A stretch of DNA of 64,000 bases. It comes from Cellvibrio sp. KY-GH-1 (lineage in GTDB: Bacteria > Pseudomonadota > Gammaproteobacteria > Pseudomonadales > Cellvibrionaceae). Under the pieces are notes generated by a model, which did not search any database, was not told where the DNA came from, and was given only the letters and a program-made list of their open reading frames with translations. This document shows positions 8,301 to 15,666 of this stretch, piece by piece. How positions within the stretch are numbered: the stretch's first letter is position 1; every line of letters starts with the position of its first letter. The DNA lies in contig NZ_CP031728.1 in NCBI RefSeq assembly GCF_008806975.1, positions 4,939,501-5,003,500 of the forward strand, in the 5' to 3' direction. The position numbers and the translations under genes were made by a program.

Positions 8301-8844
8301 CGTAGTTGATCCAGTGAGTATGCAAACCCTGCCGGTAGGTGAGGATGGTTTGATATTAATTTCCGGCACCCAAGTAATGCTTGGCTATCTAAATGACCCA
8401 GAGAAAACGCAATCAGTCATTGTCGAGCTGGATGGGCGCCGTTGGTATAAAACCGGTGATAAAGGCCACCTTGATGCCGATGGTTTCTTAACCATTGTCG
8501 ATCGCTATTCGCGCTTTGCAAAACTAGGTGGCGAGATGATTAGCCTGGGCGCTGTTGAGCAAGAAATTAAAAAGGTAGTTTCCGAGCCGGATGTAGAACT
8601 GGTGGCCGTTAATATTCCTGACGAGAAAAAAGGCGAGCAAATTGTATTGCTGACTACGCTGGCAATAGACGCGAGTGAATTACGCCAGCGTTTATTGGCG
8701 ATCAATAGTAACCCCATGATGATTCCTGCTCAGGTACATCATTGTGATGTTATTCCCAAGTTAGGTAGCGGCAAAACAGATTTTAGTGCAGCGAAACAAT
8801 TGGCATTAAGTCTCGCCCAGCTCCAGTCCGTAACTTCTGAATAA
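5362..8844 (+). CDS. aas: Fused lysophospholipid transporter / acyltransferase / acyl-ACP synthetase (LplT-Aas)
   Basis: 1160 residues combining activities that are two proteins in E. coli. Residues about 1-420 form a 12-helix MFS transporter resembling LplT (flips lysophosphatidylethanolamine inward). Residues about 430-620 form a PlsC-type acyltransferase with the HISWID (HX4D, about 455-460) and FPEGAISRTG (about 523) motifs. Residues about 650-1150 form an AMP-binding ligase with ILFSSGSEGTPKG (about 795) and YEGYGATETTP (about 936). Together they import and re-acylate lysophospholipids at the inner membrane. The GTG start is favoured by AAGGAG 9 bases upstream. Two genes follow closely in the same direction. 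Confidence 0.92.
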   Translation: MLPLFRIKGFMPYLLVLFVNAFIDLGHKIVIQNTVFKIYDGNTQVILTALVNALILIPFILLFSPAGFISDKYAKHKVMQYSAWAELAAVLIIVLAYYQGWFWLAFAMTLILGIQAAIYSPAKYGYIRELVGDNNLASANGLVQALTIISILGSTFVFSALFEIFLKDVVITDANSIIAHIAPLSWALVAFTLIELWMAYQLPNRQGETQKHTQTFKVGKYLSGGYLGQNLKTLGAKRAIWLSIVGLTMFWAISQAVLASFPAFAKDVLHENNTLVIQGILACTGIGIVIGSLVAGKLSKNYIELGLIPIGALGFALLLGLLPALDSRFGMAMTFMGLGVLGGLFIIPLNSLIQYHANADEAGTVLAGNNWVQNIGMIAFLGLTMLLASIGLSSAQLFIVLMLVALAGAVFTVYELPHSLTRIGAAFLVQGKYKVSVVGFDNLPKTGGVLLLGNHISWIDWAMVQIACPRPVRFVMLRSIYEQWYLKPIFKFFGVIPISAGQSKESLEKINELLIAGEVVCLFPEGAISRTGSLGLFRTGYERVVEGVEGVIVPFYLHGLWGSRLSRARSEKLRRNTARGLRREVVVTFGKSLPMDTKAEQLKQKVFELSFDAWEHQSQEFDPIPLAYIRSAKEHLGATCVIDTNGTELTNAKMLAATVAFAQQMRKLDREQNVAILLPASSAAVIANMAVLLNGQTAVNVNFTTSIAAIQAGVKNAAIKTVYTSEKFIDKLNGRGIDTTAMLQGMNVVYLEQLKEQLSKFRFIAGFIAAHILPAYGFYRVFGKKVNVNDPAAILFSSGSEGTPKGIVLSHRNFMANIKQISDVLKTRDDDVVMGSLPPFHSFGLTVTTFLPLIEGIPVVCHPDPTDVVNIAKAISRNKVTVMCATATFLRLYSKNKKVQSLMLESLRVVVAGAEKLAPEVREEFQQRFNKIIYEGYGATETTPVASVNIPDQLDSNDWHVQLGTKLGTVGLPLPGCSFRVVDPVSMQTLPVGEDGLILISGTQVMLGYLNDPEKTQSVIVELDGRRWYKTGDKGHLDADGFLTIVDRYSRFAKLGGEMISLGAVEQEIKKVVSEPDVELVAVNIPDEKKGEQIVLLTTLAIDASELRQRLLAINSNPMMIPAQVHHCDVIPKLGSGKTDFSAAKQLALSLAQLQSVTSE

Positions 8845-8856
8845 AAGGATTTGATC

Positions 8857-9729
8857 GTGAATAAATTACGCGTTCTGAGTTTAAGTTGTTTGCTGTTATT
8901 AGGATTGGGCGGCTGCGCCAGTCAGCAGATCGGCAGCAAAAGTAGTGTGGTGGAATATCTGTATCCGAAAGAAGATGCTCCGGTTATCCAGCCGTCTATT
9001 CCTGTGCTTAAACTGCCAATTAAATTGGGTGTCGCCTTTGTGCCGGAGCAAGCAAGTCTTGGCGGCGGAACCAATTTCTGGACCGGGCGTAGCATTGGCT
9101 CGGAAGGATTAACAGAAGCCAAAAAAATGGACATTCTTGAAAAAATAGCCAGCCATTTTAAAGCGCAAAAATTTATCGGCGAGATCCAGACAATTCCATC
9201 CGCGTACCTGACACCAGGTGGCAGCTTTACCAATCTTGATCAAATCAAAACTATGTACGGCGTTGATGTGATTGCTCTGGTTTCCTATGATCAGGTGCAA
9301 TTTACGGATGAGGGCATGTTGTCCCTGAGTTATTGGACCATCGTAGGTGCGTATCTGATCTCCGGGCAAAAAAATGATACCAATACACTGATCGATACGG
9401 TGGTTTATGACATTGAAAGTCGCAAGATGTTATTCCGTGCTCCCGGTACCAGTATCGTAAAAGGTCGCTCGACCCCGGTTAATCTTACTGAAGAATTGCG
9501 CGATGACAGTGTTAAGGGGTTTGAGCTATCAACCAATGAAATGATTAAAAACCTGGATATGCAGTTGGCTGCATTTCGTGAAAAAGCCAAACAACGCCCG
9601 GAAGAAATTAAAGTGGTTCGCTCATCGGGTTATTCTGGCGGCGGCGGAGCTATGGAGTGGGTGTTAATACTGTTGCTCGGCTCGCTGTTGTTCACCCGCC
9701 GTCGTAATAAATCGATTGTGGGCAAATAG
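8857..9729 (+). CDS. Rhombotarget lipoprotein with GlyGly-CTERM tail
   Basis: About 290 residues from the GTG at 8857; AAGGA is 7 bases upstream, and the TTG at 8851 is too close to it. A lipoprotein signal ends in LGLGGC. The C-terminus is SGGGGAMEWVLILLLGSLLF followed by TRRRNK: a glycine run, one hydrophobic helix and an Arg cluster, the GlyGly-CTERM signal processed by rhombosortase, a rhomboid-family protease. The combination of lipobox and GlyGly-CTERM defines the known rhombotarget lipoprotein family. It starts 12 bases after the aas stop and is likely co-transcribed. Rhombosortase itself is not in this window. The function of the central domain (about 50-240) is unknown. Confidence 0.88.
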   Translation: MNKLRVLSLSCLLLLGLGGCASQQIGSKSSVVEYLYPKEDAPVIQPSIPVLKLPIKLGVAFVPEQASLGGGTNFWTGRSIGSEGLTEAKKMDILEKIASHFKAQKFIGEIQTIPSAYLTPGGSFTNLDQIKTMYGVDVIALVSYDQVQFTDEGMLSLSYWTIVGAYLISGQKNDTNTLIDTVVYDIESRKMLFRAPGTSIVKGRSTPVNLTEELRDDSVKGFELSTNEMIKNLDMQLAAFREKAKQRPEEIKVVRSSGYSGGGGAMEWVLILLLGSLLFTRRRNKSIVGK

Positions 9730-9795
9730 TAAGCTGCGTACAGCCTACGAATCAAGGATGTACGCACATCTTGAATGCTATGCAGGAGGCATTTT

Positions 9796-10875
9796 ATGTT
9801 AGGTTCAATTCATAAATTGGTACGGGCTTTTATTTTTCAGTTGGTTGTTGTGTTCATTAGTCCGGTGATTTTCGCTCATGACCGCGATGTTAAACCTGCT
9901 GGAAAAACCATTATCGATTTCCATGCCCACATTGCAGGCTTGGGGTATGGTAATTCTGGCTGTTTTGTTAACGAAAAAATGCGCAACAATTTTCGCTTCC
10001 CGTTTTATTTAATGGCTATGGGCGTAAGCCATAAAGAGCTGCGCGAGCAGGGTGATGCGATTGTGTTTAAAAAAATTAGCGACGCTGTTGCTAATTCCTC
10101 CAGTGTGAATAAAACCGTTATTTTGGCGATGGACGGAGTGATTGATGCTGAAGGTAATCTGGATAAACAATTAACCCAGATTTATGTACCTAACGATTAT
10201 GTGTATGAGCAAACACAGAAGTATCCCAATCTGCTCTACGCGGCGAGCATTAATCCCTACCGTAAAGATGCTATCCAGCGTCTGGAGCAGGCCAAGGCGA
10301 AGGGCGCGGTGTTAATTAAATGGTTGCCATCGATTATGTATATCGACCCTGCTGACCCAACGTTGATTCCGTTTTATCAAAAAATGATTGAACTGGATAT
10401 GCCGCTGTTAACGCACACTGGCATGGAAAAATCCTTCAGCAGTGCGCGCGATGAATTGGCCGATCCACAAAAATTGACGCTGCCGTTATCCATGGGCGTA
10501 ACCGTAATCGCCGCGCATATTGCAACAACGGGTAAATCCCACGGTGAGGATAATTTTGAGCGTATCTTACCAATGTTTAAGCAGTATCCGACGCTCTACG
10601 GTGATATCTCCAGTTTAACGCAAGTGAATAAACTGGGCTTTATGCGCAAGGTGGTTACTGCGCCGGAATTGCAGGGGCGTTTGATTTACGGCACCGATTG
10701 GCCTCTGCAATTTTTCCCTCTGGTGTCGGCCTGGTATCACCTGGGCGATATTAATCTTAAACAGGCTCTCGCGATTTCGCGCATTCGTAACCAGTGGGAT
10801 AGGGATGTCGCCTTGAAAAAAGCGATGGGTATTCAGGATGAAGTATTTGCAGATGGGACGCGCGTACTAATGTAG
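9796..10875 (+). CDS. Exported amidohydrolase-2 family metal hydrolase
   Basis: About 359 residues from the ATG at 9796, chosen because AGGAGG lies 6 bases upstream and a signal peptide (FQLVVVFISPVIFAHD) then falls at the N-terminus. The mature part shows the TIM-barrel metal motif DFHAHIAG, a Lys in VLIKWLPS, a His in LLTHTGMEKS, AAHIATTG, and a late Asp in YGTDWPLQFF, the set expected for an amidohydrolase-2 decarboxylase or hydrolase. The substrate is unknown. It follows the rhombotarget lipoprotein in the same direction, with about 65 bases between. A periplasmic location is inferred from the signal. Confidence 0.85.
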   Translation: MLGSIHKLVRAFIFQLVVVFISPVIFAHDRDVKPAGKTIIDFHAHIAGLGYGNSGCFVNEKMRNNFRFPFYLMAMGVSHKELREQGDAIVFKKISDAVANSSSVNKTVILAMDGVIDAEGNLDKQLTQIYVPNDYVYEQTQKYPNLLYAASINPYRKDAIQRLEQAKAKGAVLIKWLPSIMYIDPADPTLIPFYQKMIELDMPLLTHTGMEKSFSSARDELADPQKLTLPLSMGVTVIAAHIATTGKSHGEDNFERILPMFKQYPTLYGDISSLTQVNKLGFMRKVVTAPELQGRLIYGTDWPLQFFPLVSAWYHLGDINLKQALAISRIRNQWDRDVALKKAMGIQDEVFADGTRVLM

Positions 10876-10892
10876 TTGTGTTAAGTGTTCTG

Positions 10893-11672
10893 TTAATTGG
10901 CCGGCGCCGCATACATAGATCTGTAACGTTTAATAAACTCGTAGGCAGCGAGAAATTTTTTAAATTGTTCAGTTGTGCTTTGCAATTGCTCCTGGGTTAA
11001 GCCCTGGCTGGCCAATTTATCCGGGTGGTATTGGCTAGCCAGCTTTTTAAACGCTTTGCGAATTTCTTCTTCAGTCATTCCTGCATTTACGCCGAGTGTA
11101 TGGTAAGCCGCTTGTAAATCGGCGCTTTGGTGGCCCGGCTGATTGTGGGTGCTATTTTTTCCTGAGTGGCTGTAGGTTTGGTCGCTGGTGGTCTGTGATT
11201 TGGGCGGCGCCGTGTAAGTGTGTTGATGCGGTTCGTTGGCACCGGGTGTGTTGATTCGGGTTATTTGATCCTGTGTGTAAATCATGCGCAGCAAATGATT
11301 AAACACCACACTTTTGTAGCCCAGCTCCCGCGCTAGCCACAGTATTGCATGCAACTCTTTTTTTACTAAACCGCCATCGGCACGCGCCATGGTAATTAAA
11401 TGCACCAACAATATCTGCACCAGTTTTGGCGTTGTCGTCAGCCGAAATTCTTTTATCGTCTGGCTGGCGTTGAAGTCTGGCCGCGTGCCGGATTTGAATA
11501 AATAAAGTGCCTTGCGTTGTTCCAGTTCCGATAAATTCATTTTTTTCATATGAATTTTAACGCGCTTTATTTCGTGGCGATTAATCTGCCCATCGCTATG
11601 GGCCACATATCCCAAAAGGCTAAATACTGCCTTTAGGAATGCTGTGCGAATTATTTGGCTCTTGTCGGACAT
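10893..11672 (-). CDS. DjlA-like TerB/J-domain co-chaperone without membrane anchor
   Basis: 259 residues. Residues about 10-140 form a TerB/DjlA central domain ([18 protein letters not shown] and [17 protein letters not shown], each with paired acidic residues). A Gln/Ser/His-rich linker follows, then a C-terminal J domain ([21 protein letters not shown] with the HPD motif in SQYHPDKL) that would stimulate DnaK. Classical DjlA has an N-terminal membrane helix; here the protein begins directly with the TerB domain and no helix is found even in the upstream sequence. It converges on the amidohydrolase gene. Confidence 0.85.
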   Translation of the reverse strand: MSDKSQIIRTAFLKAVFSLLGYVAHSDGQINRHEIKRVKIHMKKMNLSELEQRKALYLFKSGTRPDFNASQTIKEFRLTTTPKLVQILLVHLITMARADGGLVKKELHAILWLARELGYKSVVFNHLLRMIYTQDQITRINTPGANEPHQHTYTAPPKSQTTSDQTYSHSGKNSTHNQPGHQSADLQAAYHTLGVNAGMTEEEIRKAFKKLASQYHPDKLASQGLTQEQLQSTTEQFKKFLAAYEFIKRYRSMYAAPAN

Positions 11673-11838
11673 GGAAATAGTAGTTCCTGATTCTGCCGGG
11701 ACCCGAGGGGTGATAATCCGGTTGAACTATCAGTGTAGCCGCCAAAACCGAGTTTGCTGAAACGATTTAATCCAAAAAGTGTAACGATAACCGCATAGGC
11801 TGGAAGGGCTGCTTTTCCACCTACCAAAGGAATTTCCG

Positions 11839-12726
11839 ATGAAAATGTTATCGTTTCGTTTCAAATTGATCGCTTCCGGTCTTTGCTGTGTTATGGCCTC
11901 TGGTCCGGTAGCCGCCAACCCGGATGTAACCGCGCGCGAATATAAATTGCTGCTCAATCCGGCGCTATTTACTTACACCACAGAATCCTCTCAGGTTAAT
12001 AGCTACTTTTCGGCGTTTACTAATGCTGTTGAGGCGAAAATTGCGCGCGATGTGTCTGGCAGCCTTTCGCTGGATAAGGTGCGCACTGTGAAGTTTTATG
12101 ATACGGCCGGTAGTTGCTTGTTGAATAATTCCGGGTACATTTTTCGCGATCGTATTGAAGGTGGGCAATCTGAGGTGACGTTAAAGTTTCGCAGTGCTGA
12201 TCCCTACATTGCAGATTTTGAAGACCTTTCCGCGTCCAGCAATCAAGCGGATACAAAGTTGGAAGCGGATATAGGCGCAAAAGCGGATAATGCGTTTGTG
12301 ATTGTATATGGTCATTCAACCACCTCGCCCAATACCCGCACGATTAATAATTTTGAAGATATTAATGTGCACTTCCCCGGGTTTTATACCAATTATGGCA
12401 TCGCCGATTCAACGGCCCTGGCATTGGTTGGTAATCTCGCTATTCATGAGCGCGTGTATGATGGTGGAATGATTGATCTTGGTTCTATCGACGCGGAAGT
12501 GAGTTTGACCTTGTGGTACTCCAGTACACCTACACCCTCACAAAAACCGGTGGTGGTTGAGGTTTCGTTTAAGTACGAAGATTCTGCAGCAGATTACACC
12601 AAGGCGGTGGTTAACAGAGCCAAGCAGTCGTTTGATGCTATGCAAACATTAAGCAGCTGGAACTCCACAAGTTCAGTAACCAAGACCCAGTTTGTGTATA
12701 GCTACAACCCGGCTTTTTGTAATTAA
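11839..12726 (+). CDS. Secreted CYTH-like protein of unknown substrate
   Basis: 295 residues with an Ala-type signal peptide (cleavage near VAAN, residue 29). The central part carries features of CYTH/triphosphate-tunnel proteins: VKFYDTAGSCLL, then a dibasic YIFRDRIE strand, a VTLKFRS strand and acidic KLEADIG. Classical CYTH enzymes (ThiTPase, CyaB, VTC) are cytoplasmic or vacuolar, so an exported member is unusual. Two Cys (in GSCLL and the C-terminal FCN) could form a disulfide. It stands alone, with AAAGGAA before the ATG. The fold assignment is a motif-level inference; catalytic activity is not claimed. Confidence 0.6.
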   Translation: MKMLSFRFKLIASGLCCVMASGPVAANPDVTAREYKLLLNPALFTYTTESSQVNSYFSAFTNAVEAKIARDVSGSLSLDKVRTVKFYDTAGSCLLNNSGYIFRDRIEGGQSEVTLKFRSADPYIADFEDLSASSNQADTKLEADIGAKADNAFVIVYGHSTTSPNTRTINNFEDINVHFPGFYTNYGIADSTALALVGNLAIHERVYDGGMIDLGSIDAEVSLTLWYSSTPTPSQKPVVVEVSFKYEDSAADYTKAVVNRAKQSFDAMQTLSSWNSTSSVTKTQFVYSYNPAFCN

Positions 12727-12802
12727 GGGTCCGATAGAAAGGGTTCAATAGAAAAGCGCTTGCGATCCTGGACTTATTTTTAATAAACCTGAAAACATAA
12801 AC

Positions 12803-12827
12803 AACAGGCCGCGCATTGCGGCCTGTT
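12803..12827. terminator. Strong hairpin between convergent genes
   Basis: Perfect 10-bp stem AACAGGCCGC / GCGGCCTGTT with a 5-base loop between two convergent genes. There is no long T-run on either side, but the position suits a bidirectional transcription block. Confidence 0.6.
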
Positions 12828-12837
12828 GTGTTGGGCA

Positions 12838-14652
12838 TTAATTCAAACGATTGATTCGGTTTTGCGGGCCGGGCGCAATTTGCACTCCGGGTTGGGAGGA
12901 ATCCGCGTCGTTCGCTGTGTTTTTAAAATACGCTTCCAACGCATCGACATCTTGCGCGCCGCCCAGGCGTTGGGTGCCTTTAGCGAGTACGTAAAATTTG
13001 TCGCCGCCGTCTGCCAGAAAATTATTCACAGTAATGCGATAGCTCTGCAATGGGTTAATTTCAATTCCATTGAGTTGAATAGATTCGCGCGCAACTTTAT
13101 CGCATGCGGCGCCGGCGGCAGACCAGCTGTAAGTAAATCCCGCTGAAATTTGCAGAATGCGGTTAAACGCTTGGCCGGTGGTATCCGTTGCCGGGTAATT
13201 CCATTCCGCTGGCGCATTGCCCGCGTGGCAACCGGTGAATTGCTGCTCCAATAAAATATGCATTTGTTCGCCGGTTAAGGTCAGTGTTGTGAGGCTATTG
13301 CCAAAGGGTTGTACGGTAAATACTTCGCCGTAAGTCACCTTGCCATCACCTTCCCCTGCGGCGCTTGAGGTATACAACAAACCGGGCGAACGAATACCGC
13401 CGGGGTTCATAAATGCAACGCGCGCATTGCCTTTTTCTGCACTGGCGGTGGCTTGCAATTGTGCATCGGCAATTACATCACCCAATGCAGATTCGCCCGC
13501 GCTGTTAATGCCGGAGTCCGGCATGGCGGCGGTAATATCGCCGATCACCCGGTTGGCAATAGGCATGGCAAGCGTGCGGTATTTGCTGACCAGCGCGGCG
13601 ATTTCCGCATTGGGTACTACGCCAGTCGCAGAGCGATCCACAAGTTTATTTTGCGCATTAATCGCGGTGATGTCTCCGGATCTGTCGTTGATGGTCAGGT
13701 TGATGTCGGTGAGTACCCGGCCAATGCTGTTGGCACTGGTCACCGAAATGGAACGACCTGCGCTATTTTTTACCCGGCAGTTATAGGCTTGATGGGTGTG
13801 ACCAGAAATCACCAGATCCACTTCGTCATGCAAACGATTCACAATGGATTCGACCGGTGTGCCGGATAATCCGCCCACACAGGAATTGATGGTATCTGCT
13901 GCTTGCGTAACTGGCTGTGTTCCGCCTTGATGAATAAGTACCACCACAGCTTTCACGCCGCGTGCGCGCAATTTGGGGATGAGCGCATTCACTGCTGTGG
14001 CTTCATCGGTAAATTCCAGGCCGGCAACGCCGCTGGGAGAAACGATGGTCGGAGTTTCTTTCAAGGTCATTCCAATAAACGCAACGCGAACTTTGCCAAA
14101 GGTTTTTATCGCGTAGGGCGCGAACAGGGTGTTGCGATTACTGGTATCCAACACATTCGCCGCGAGAAATGAAAAGTCTGCACCTTCAAAGGGAACCGGT
14201 GTTCCTACTACCGCGCCCTGGCAAGAATTGGCATCCACCGGGTGGCAGCCGCCGTTTTGCATGCGCAATAACTCCGCGCGGCCTTCATCAAATTCGTGGT
14301 TGCCCACGGCATTAAATTCCAACCCCAAGCGATTCATCGCTTCAATGGTTGGCTCATCGTGAAACAAGGCAGAAATTAACGGCGTCGCGCCAATTAAATC
14401 GCCCGCAGAAACAACGACATTGTTGGGGTTCTGCGCCTTCAGGAAATCCACATAACCTGCCATCCACTCAACGCCGCCCACCGGAATGGTGGGCGATGCC
14501 GTGGCCGCATTTGCGCGCAAATTACCGGGTGCTTCCAGCTGCCCATGAAAATCATTAAACGCGATAATTTTCACTGGAACTTCAGTGGCGAATACAGCGC
14601 AAGAGCTAGCGGGGATGCACAGCAGTGCGAGTAATTGATTGATCAGTTTCAT
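12838..14652 (-). CDS. Periplasmic 5'-nucleotidase / metallophosphatase (UshA type)
   Basis: 604 residues with a signal peptide. The N-terminal metallophosphatase domain has all expected metal motifs: FNDFHGQLEAP, VSAGDLIGATP, GNHEFDEG, VLIHQGG and SGHTHQAYNC. The C-terminal 5'-nucleotidase domain shows NPGGIRSP, PFGNSLTTLTLTG and NNFLADGGDKF, which contact the nucleoside. The family hydrolyses nucleotides to nucleoside and phosphate, here probably in the periplasm or outside. Its ATG overlaps the stop of the PEP-CTERM gene (CTATGA), so translation is coupled. No PEP-CTERM or GlyGly tail is present on this protein itself. Confidence 0.92.
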   Translation of the reverse strand: MKLINQLLALLCIPASSCAVFATEVPVKIIAFNDFHGQLEAPGNLRANAATASPTIPVGGVEWMAGYVDFLKAQNPNNVVVSAGDLIGATPLISALFHDEPTIEAMNRLGLEFNAVGNHEFDEGRAELLRMQNGGCHPVDANSCQGAVVGTPVPFEGADFSFLAANVLDTSNRNTLFAPYAIKTFGKVRVAFIGMTLKETPTIVSPSGVAGLEFTDEATAVNALIPKLRARGVKAVVVLIHQGGTQPVTQAADTINSCVGGLSGTPVESIVNRLHDEVDLVISGHTHQAYNCRVKNSAGRSISVTSANSIGRVLTDINLTINDRSGDITAINAQNKLVDRSATGVVPNAEIAALVSKYRTLAMPIANRVIGDITAAMPDSGINSAGESALGDVIADAQLQATASAEKGNARVAFMNPGGIRSPGLLYTSSAAGEGDGKVTYGEVFTVQPFGNSLTTLTLTGEQMHILLEQQFTGCHAGNAPAEWNYPATDTTGQAFNRILQISAGFTYSWSAAGAACDKVARESIQLNGIEINPLQSYRITVNNFLADGGDKFYVLAKGTQRLGGAQDVDALEAYFKNTANDADSSQPGVQIAPGPQNRINRLN

Positions 14653-15257
14653 AGTGAAACTCCCGGATTGTTAGTTGCGCGCAACGCATATTGACGACGC
14701 AGTCCGAATGCCAATAAACCAAACCCTATTAACAGAATTGCACCTGGCTCATCGGCCTCAACGATTTGCAATGCGCCGACAGTGGCCATGTATGGCAGCC
14801 CCATTTCATCCTGTGCGGATTGCTGTAAAAATCCGCTCACCGTGTAAGTGCCGGGTTCAAGCTGCAGGCGCAAGCGACTAAACTCCGCGAGCGACCAGGC
14901 GTAATCCGCATCTATACCCGCAAAATTGCTAGAGTCAGCGGCAACACTGGAGGTAGCGAATTTTTTACCGTTAATCACCACAGAAAACATATCGCCTGCA
15001 ATACCTGCATCGACAATATTTAAATAGCTGCTCTTCAACAGCGAAAACGAAAATACCAATGCCGAGCCATCGCCCACATAACCCAGCGGCGCATCACTTT
15101 GCGCATCAACCCACTCGGTATTTCCCGATTGCGCGATGAGCGGATCAACATCAAATAAATACCAATTACCGGTACCCGGAATAATTTCTGTCGCGCTCGC
15201 ATGAGCGGCAATAGCACTGAATAAAACGCTGGAAACCAGCACAAGAAAACGACGCAT
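14649..15257 (-). CDS. PEP-CTERM sorted secreted protein
   Basis: About 202 residues from the ATG at 15257, preceded by GGAGAAGGAT; a longer upstream frame lacks a ribosome site and a signal. The signal peptide ends near AHASA. The middle is beta-rich with features of a carbohydrate- or ligand-binding jellyroll. The C-terminus is EADEPGAILLIGFGLLAFGL followed by RRQ, a PEP-CTERM-like tripartite signal (EPG variant, hydrophobic helix, Arg cluster) plus about 15 further residues. PEP-CTERM proteins are cut by exosortase and usually reach the surface or EPS. The ATGA overlap with the nucleotidase suggests joint work, perhaps on extracellular nucleotides. Confidence 0.8.
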   Translation of the reverse strand: MRRFLVLVSSVLFSAIAAHASATEIIPGTGNWYLFDVDPLIAQSGNTEWVDAQSDAPLGYVGDGSALVFSFSLLKSSYLNIVDAGIAGDMFSVVINGKKFATSSVAADSSNFAGIDADYAWSLAEFSRLRLQLEPGTYTVSGFLQQSAQDEMGLPYMATVGALQIVEADEPGAILLIGFGLLAFGLRRQYALRATNNPGVSL

Positions 15258-15666
15258 ATCCTTCTCCGTTAATAAATACCAATATCGCACCCCTATGGCG
15301 CGCTCCGGCAAGATGTTGAACGAGGGATATGAAAATTGCTTGATGAATTAATGACAGTTTTTATATTGTAGGGCCTTCGTAAACCCAACCTCGGGTTTAC
15401 CGCAGTGCTGAGCTTAAGGGTGCCAACGCATACCGGTAATAGGCTGTAATATATGCCAGGCCCGAAATTGGTTATGGTCGTAGGTCGGGCTTACGAACTG
15501 CTATCTTTTTGAGGGTGCCTATGTGCCCAAAACGGACTTTGGGCACGTGATCGTTATGTTCTCAAAACGCAAGTTCATGCAGCTGTATATGTTTCTATAA
15601 AGAAGCTAGTTGTCAAAAATACACCAACCAAATTCAAAATAATTTACAGGAAATGGAAATAAAATT
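15258..15666. repeat. Gene-free stretch with inverted repeats at the island edge
   Basis: No gene seen. It holds GTAAACCCAACCTCGGGTTTAC (about 15379-15400, short arms GTAAACCC / GGGTTTAC), a related GGTCGTAGGTCGGGCTTACGA near 15478, and a GTGCCCAAA..TTTGGGCAC hairpin at about 15520-15546. These resemble dispersed intergenic repeats rather than a terminator. The AT-rich island genes begin right after. Confidence 0.6.
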
